From Acidobacteriota bacterium (GTDB lineage: Bacteria > Acidobacteriota > Thermoanaerobaculia > Multivoradales > Multivoraceae), in contig QQVD01000029.1 in NCBI GenBank assembly GCA_003388555.1, positions 1-64,000 of the forward strand: a stretch of DNA of 64,000 bases, given 5' to 3'. The translations under genes were made by a program, and so were the position numbers. The notes under the pieces are model-generated. The model did no database searches. It was given only the letters and a program-made list of their open reading frames with translations, and was not told the origin of the DNA. Positions within the stretch are counted from its first letter, which is position 1. Each line of letters begins with the position of its first letter. Positions 62,737-64,000 of the stretch are shown here, in pieces.

Positions 62737-63089
62737 GCCGAGACCCCGGCCGCGAGCTCGAGCTCGAGCCCGAGCACCGCGGCCACGGCACGGGTGTGAT
62801 CGACCCAGCTCTCGACCTCGCCGCGCAGACGCTGACGGCCCCGGTCGGTGAGGCGGTAGAACTTGGCGCGCCGGCGGGATTCCGAGAGCCCCCACTCGCC
62901 CTCGAGGCAGCCGTCCCGCTCGAGCCGATGCAGGGCCGGATACAGCGCACCCTCCTCGATCTTCAGCGAAGTCGCCGCGGCCTCGATCTCGCGCAGGATG
63001 GCCAGGCCATGACGCCGCCCCTGCTCGAGAGTCTGCAGCACCAGCAGGTTCAGGGTGCCGTACAAGCGATCGGATTCCACTGCGGCCAT
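62733..63089 (-). CDS. PadR-family transcriptional regulator
   Basis: 118 residues. The winged-helix motif is seen in LYGTLNLLVLQTLEQGRRHG, LKIEEGALYPALHRLERDGC and SRRRAKFYRLTDRGRQRL, with a short C-terminal helix for dimerisation. ATG at 63089 has GGAGG 8 nt upstream. It overlaps the ADOP permease gene and probably represses both from the dyad just upstream (63106-63122). Confidence 0.94.
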   Translation of the reverse strand: MAAVESDRLYGTLNLLVLQTLEQGRRHGLAILREIEAAATSLKIEEGALYPALHRLERDGCLEGEWGLSESRRRAKFYRLTDRGRQRLRGEVESWVDHTRAVAAVLGLELELAAGVSA

Positions 63090-63105
63090 GTGTTGCGCCT
63101 CCTCG

Positions 63106-63122
63106 ACCTAAGCCTTTTAGGT
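63106..63122. promoter_or_regulatory. Candidate PadR operator upstream of the PadR-permease operon
   Basis: ACCTAA-GCCTT-TTAGGT is a perfect 6-bp inverted repeat with a 5-nt centre, 17 nt before the PadR ATG. A third half-site ACCTAA stands at 63142-63147, next to TTGACA (minus strand, 63150-63155), a perfect -35. A matching -10 is not evident. The location fits autorepression. Confidence 0.5.
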
Positions 63123-63186
63123 GAAGAGCTTCGCCCAGCCGACCTAAGCTGTCAAGGGGAAGGCCGACGCCGCCTCGCCCCGCGGC

Positions 63187-63645
63187 TCAGTCGGTCGGGC
63201 CGGTGGCCGGGAAGCGCCGCCCTCCGATCCAGAGCGCGACGCCGAAGCCGACCACCGGGGCGAGGATCAGCAGATCGCTGGCGGTGAAGCGGTCGAGGTC
63301 TCGGAACTGGTAGGAGAGCCAGCCGCCGCACGACACTCCGGCGAGGAAGAAGGTGGCAGCGGCGAAACGGATCTCCCGGTCCGCCTCGCGGTGGGCGGTC
63401 TGGCGTTCGCCGGAAGTGAGCCCGTCCTGCTGCACGATCTCCCAGCGCTTGGCGTCGATCTGGCGGTGGCGCAGCACGGTGGCCAGTCCGCACGCCGCTC
63501 CGACCGCCGCGAGCAACGGGTAGAGCAGCGCCAGCAGCACGGAAGGAGGCTGGACAAGGGGCGTGATGTGGGTGCTGGCTCCGAGTCCGAGCAGGACGAA
63601 CAGGGCGGTGGCGCCAGCGGCCACGAGCTGCAGTCGGCGGACCAC
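63187..63645 (-). CDS. Small membrane protein of unknown function
   Basis: 152 residues with four predicted membrane segments (LQLVAAGATALFVLLGLG; PSVLLALLYPLLAAVGAACG; FAAATFFLAGVSCGGWLSYQ; LILAPVVGFGVALWIGG) and a central charged loop (RHRQIDAKRWEIVQQDGLTS). No family is recognised. GTG at 63645 lacks a clear ribosome site. It is divergent from the Crp/Fnr gene and shares a 126-nt intergenic region with it. Confidence 0.7.
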   Translation of the reverse strand: MVRRLQLVAAGATALFVLLGLGASTHITPLVQPPSVLLALLYPLLAAVGAACGLATVLRHRQIDAKRWEIVQQDGLTSGERQTAHREADREIRFAAATFFLAGVSCGGWLSYQFRDLDRFTASDLLILAPVVGFGVALWIGGRRFPATGPTD

Positions 63646-63740
63646 GCGGGGAGGCTAGCAGCCGAGGCGCAGCTCTGGTGGAGCCCCTGGCTGGGCACGG
63701 GGAGGTGGCCCCGCAATCCGCCGTGCCCGATCGGGTCGCT

Positions 63741-63765
63741 ATTTCGGACCGACTTGGTCCATAAT
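63741..63765. promoter_or_regulatory. 25-bp imperfect dyad directly before the Crp/Fnr gene
   Basis: ATTTCGGACC-GACTT-GGTCCATAAT: the inner GGACC/GGTCC arms are perfect, and 8 of 10 positions match overall. The right arm contains CATAAT, a good -10, only a few nt before the ATG at 63772, and no ribosome site is present, so the transcript may be leaderless. The shape resembles Rrf2-type (IscR/NsrR) operators. Confidence 0.5.
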
Positions 63766-63771
63766 GACCTC

Positions 63772-64000
63772 ATGTGTCGTGCCTGCGCACAGGACCATCG
63801 CGCCGCGCTCAGCTGTCGCGAGAGGATCGGCGACTACCTCGCCCGACTTCCGCTGCTCTCGCACCTGGCGCCGGAGGAGGTCGAGGAGCTCACCGCGGCG
63901 AGTTGCCCACGCGAGCTCTGTGACGGTCAGTGGCTGTTCGCCGAGGGCGAGCCGGCGGATCGCTTCTTCCTGGTGCGGGCCGGACAGATCGTGCTCTTCC
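63772..64000 (+). CDS. Crp/Fnr-family regulator, N-terminal part (cut by window end)
   Basis: 76 codons are visible. The start MCRACAQDHRAALSC gives Cys2, Cys5 and Cys14 (C-x2-C-x8-C), reminiscent of iron-sulfur Fnr proteins. A cyclic-nucleotide-binding-type domain follows (LPLLSHLAPEEVEELTAASC, then LFAEGEPADRFFLVRAGQIV). Two further Cys are in SCPRELC. The DNA-binding half lies outside the window. It may sense oxygen or nitric oxide. Confidence 0.85.
   Translation, partial: MCRACAQDHRAALSCRERIGDYLARLPLLSHLAPEEVEELTAASCPRELCDGQWLFAEGEPADRFFLVRAGQIVLF

Overview
The window is about 70% G+C, with tightly packed, often translationally coupled genes. It is almost certainly bacterial and most likely Acidobacteriota. 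The best marker is the PadR regulator plus ADOP-type (acidobacterial duplicated orphan permease) pair at 60016-63089. Two FG-GAP/UnbV proteins, many lipoproteins and a DUF58/MoxR/transglutaminase operon fit that group. Class-level placement would be a guess. I see no tRNA, rRNA, CRISPR array or insertion sequence.

Layout. 1-2788: three tandem paralogues (one cut by the window edge) of an unrecognised exported protein. 2932-13278: a coupled minus-strand series for extracytoplasmic proteins: a subclass-B3 metallo-beta-lactamase, two large parvulin-type isomerases flanking a sulfatase-fold/TPR lipoprotein, an FG-GAP/UnbV lipoprotein and a TPR lipoprotein. 13402-23602: a biosynthetic-looking cluster with a TlpA thioredoxin, a flavin halogenase-like enzyme, a carotenoid cleavage oxygenase-like enzyme, an ACP, an active ketosynthase (KS), a catalytically dead KS (chain-length-factor-like), HMG-CoA reductase and a CrtI-like oxidoreductase. 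23834-28277: a fused SDR-like/acyltransferase protein, and an FG-GAP/UnbV protein interrupted by one in-frame TGA that looks like a selenocysteine codon candidate. 28339-35839: serA and the fatty-acid cluster yceD-rpmF-plsX-fabD-fabG-acpP-fabF.

35972-42872: polysaccharide genes, with one minus-strand and two plus-strand GT4 glycosyltransferases, a WcaJ-type initiating sugar-phosphate transferase and an unknown membrane-anchored protein. 42957-51313: murB, a GT2 enzyme, and a MoxR / DUF58 / transmembrane transglutaminase operon with two unknown lipoproteins. 51863-55931: recA, an NhaC-family antiporter and a GT9 glycosyltransferase. 56304-59880: a 1015-residue envelope protein with a LolA-like middle and a probable C-terminal beta-barrel, then an Smr-domain protein. 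60016-64000: ADOP permease, PadR regulator, a small membrane protein and the start of a Crp/Fnr regulator.

The two most interesting items are the UGA-containing UnbV gene, where a GGUC-loop hairpin sits 17-28 nt after the UGA, and the KS/KS-like/ACP + HMG-CoA reductase + halogenase-like + carotenoid-oxygenase-like cluster, whose gene combination I do not recognise from any described pathway. All functional assignments are from reading motifs; no database search was run.
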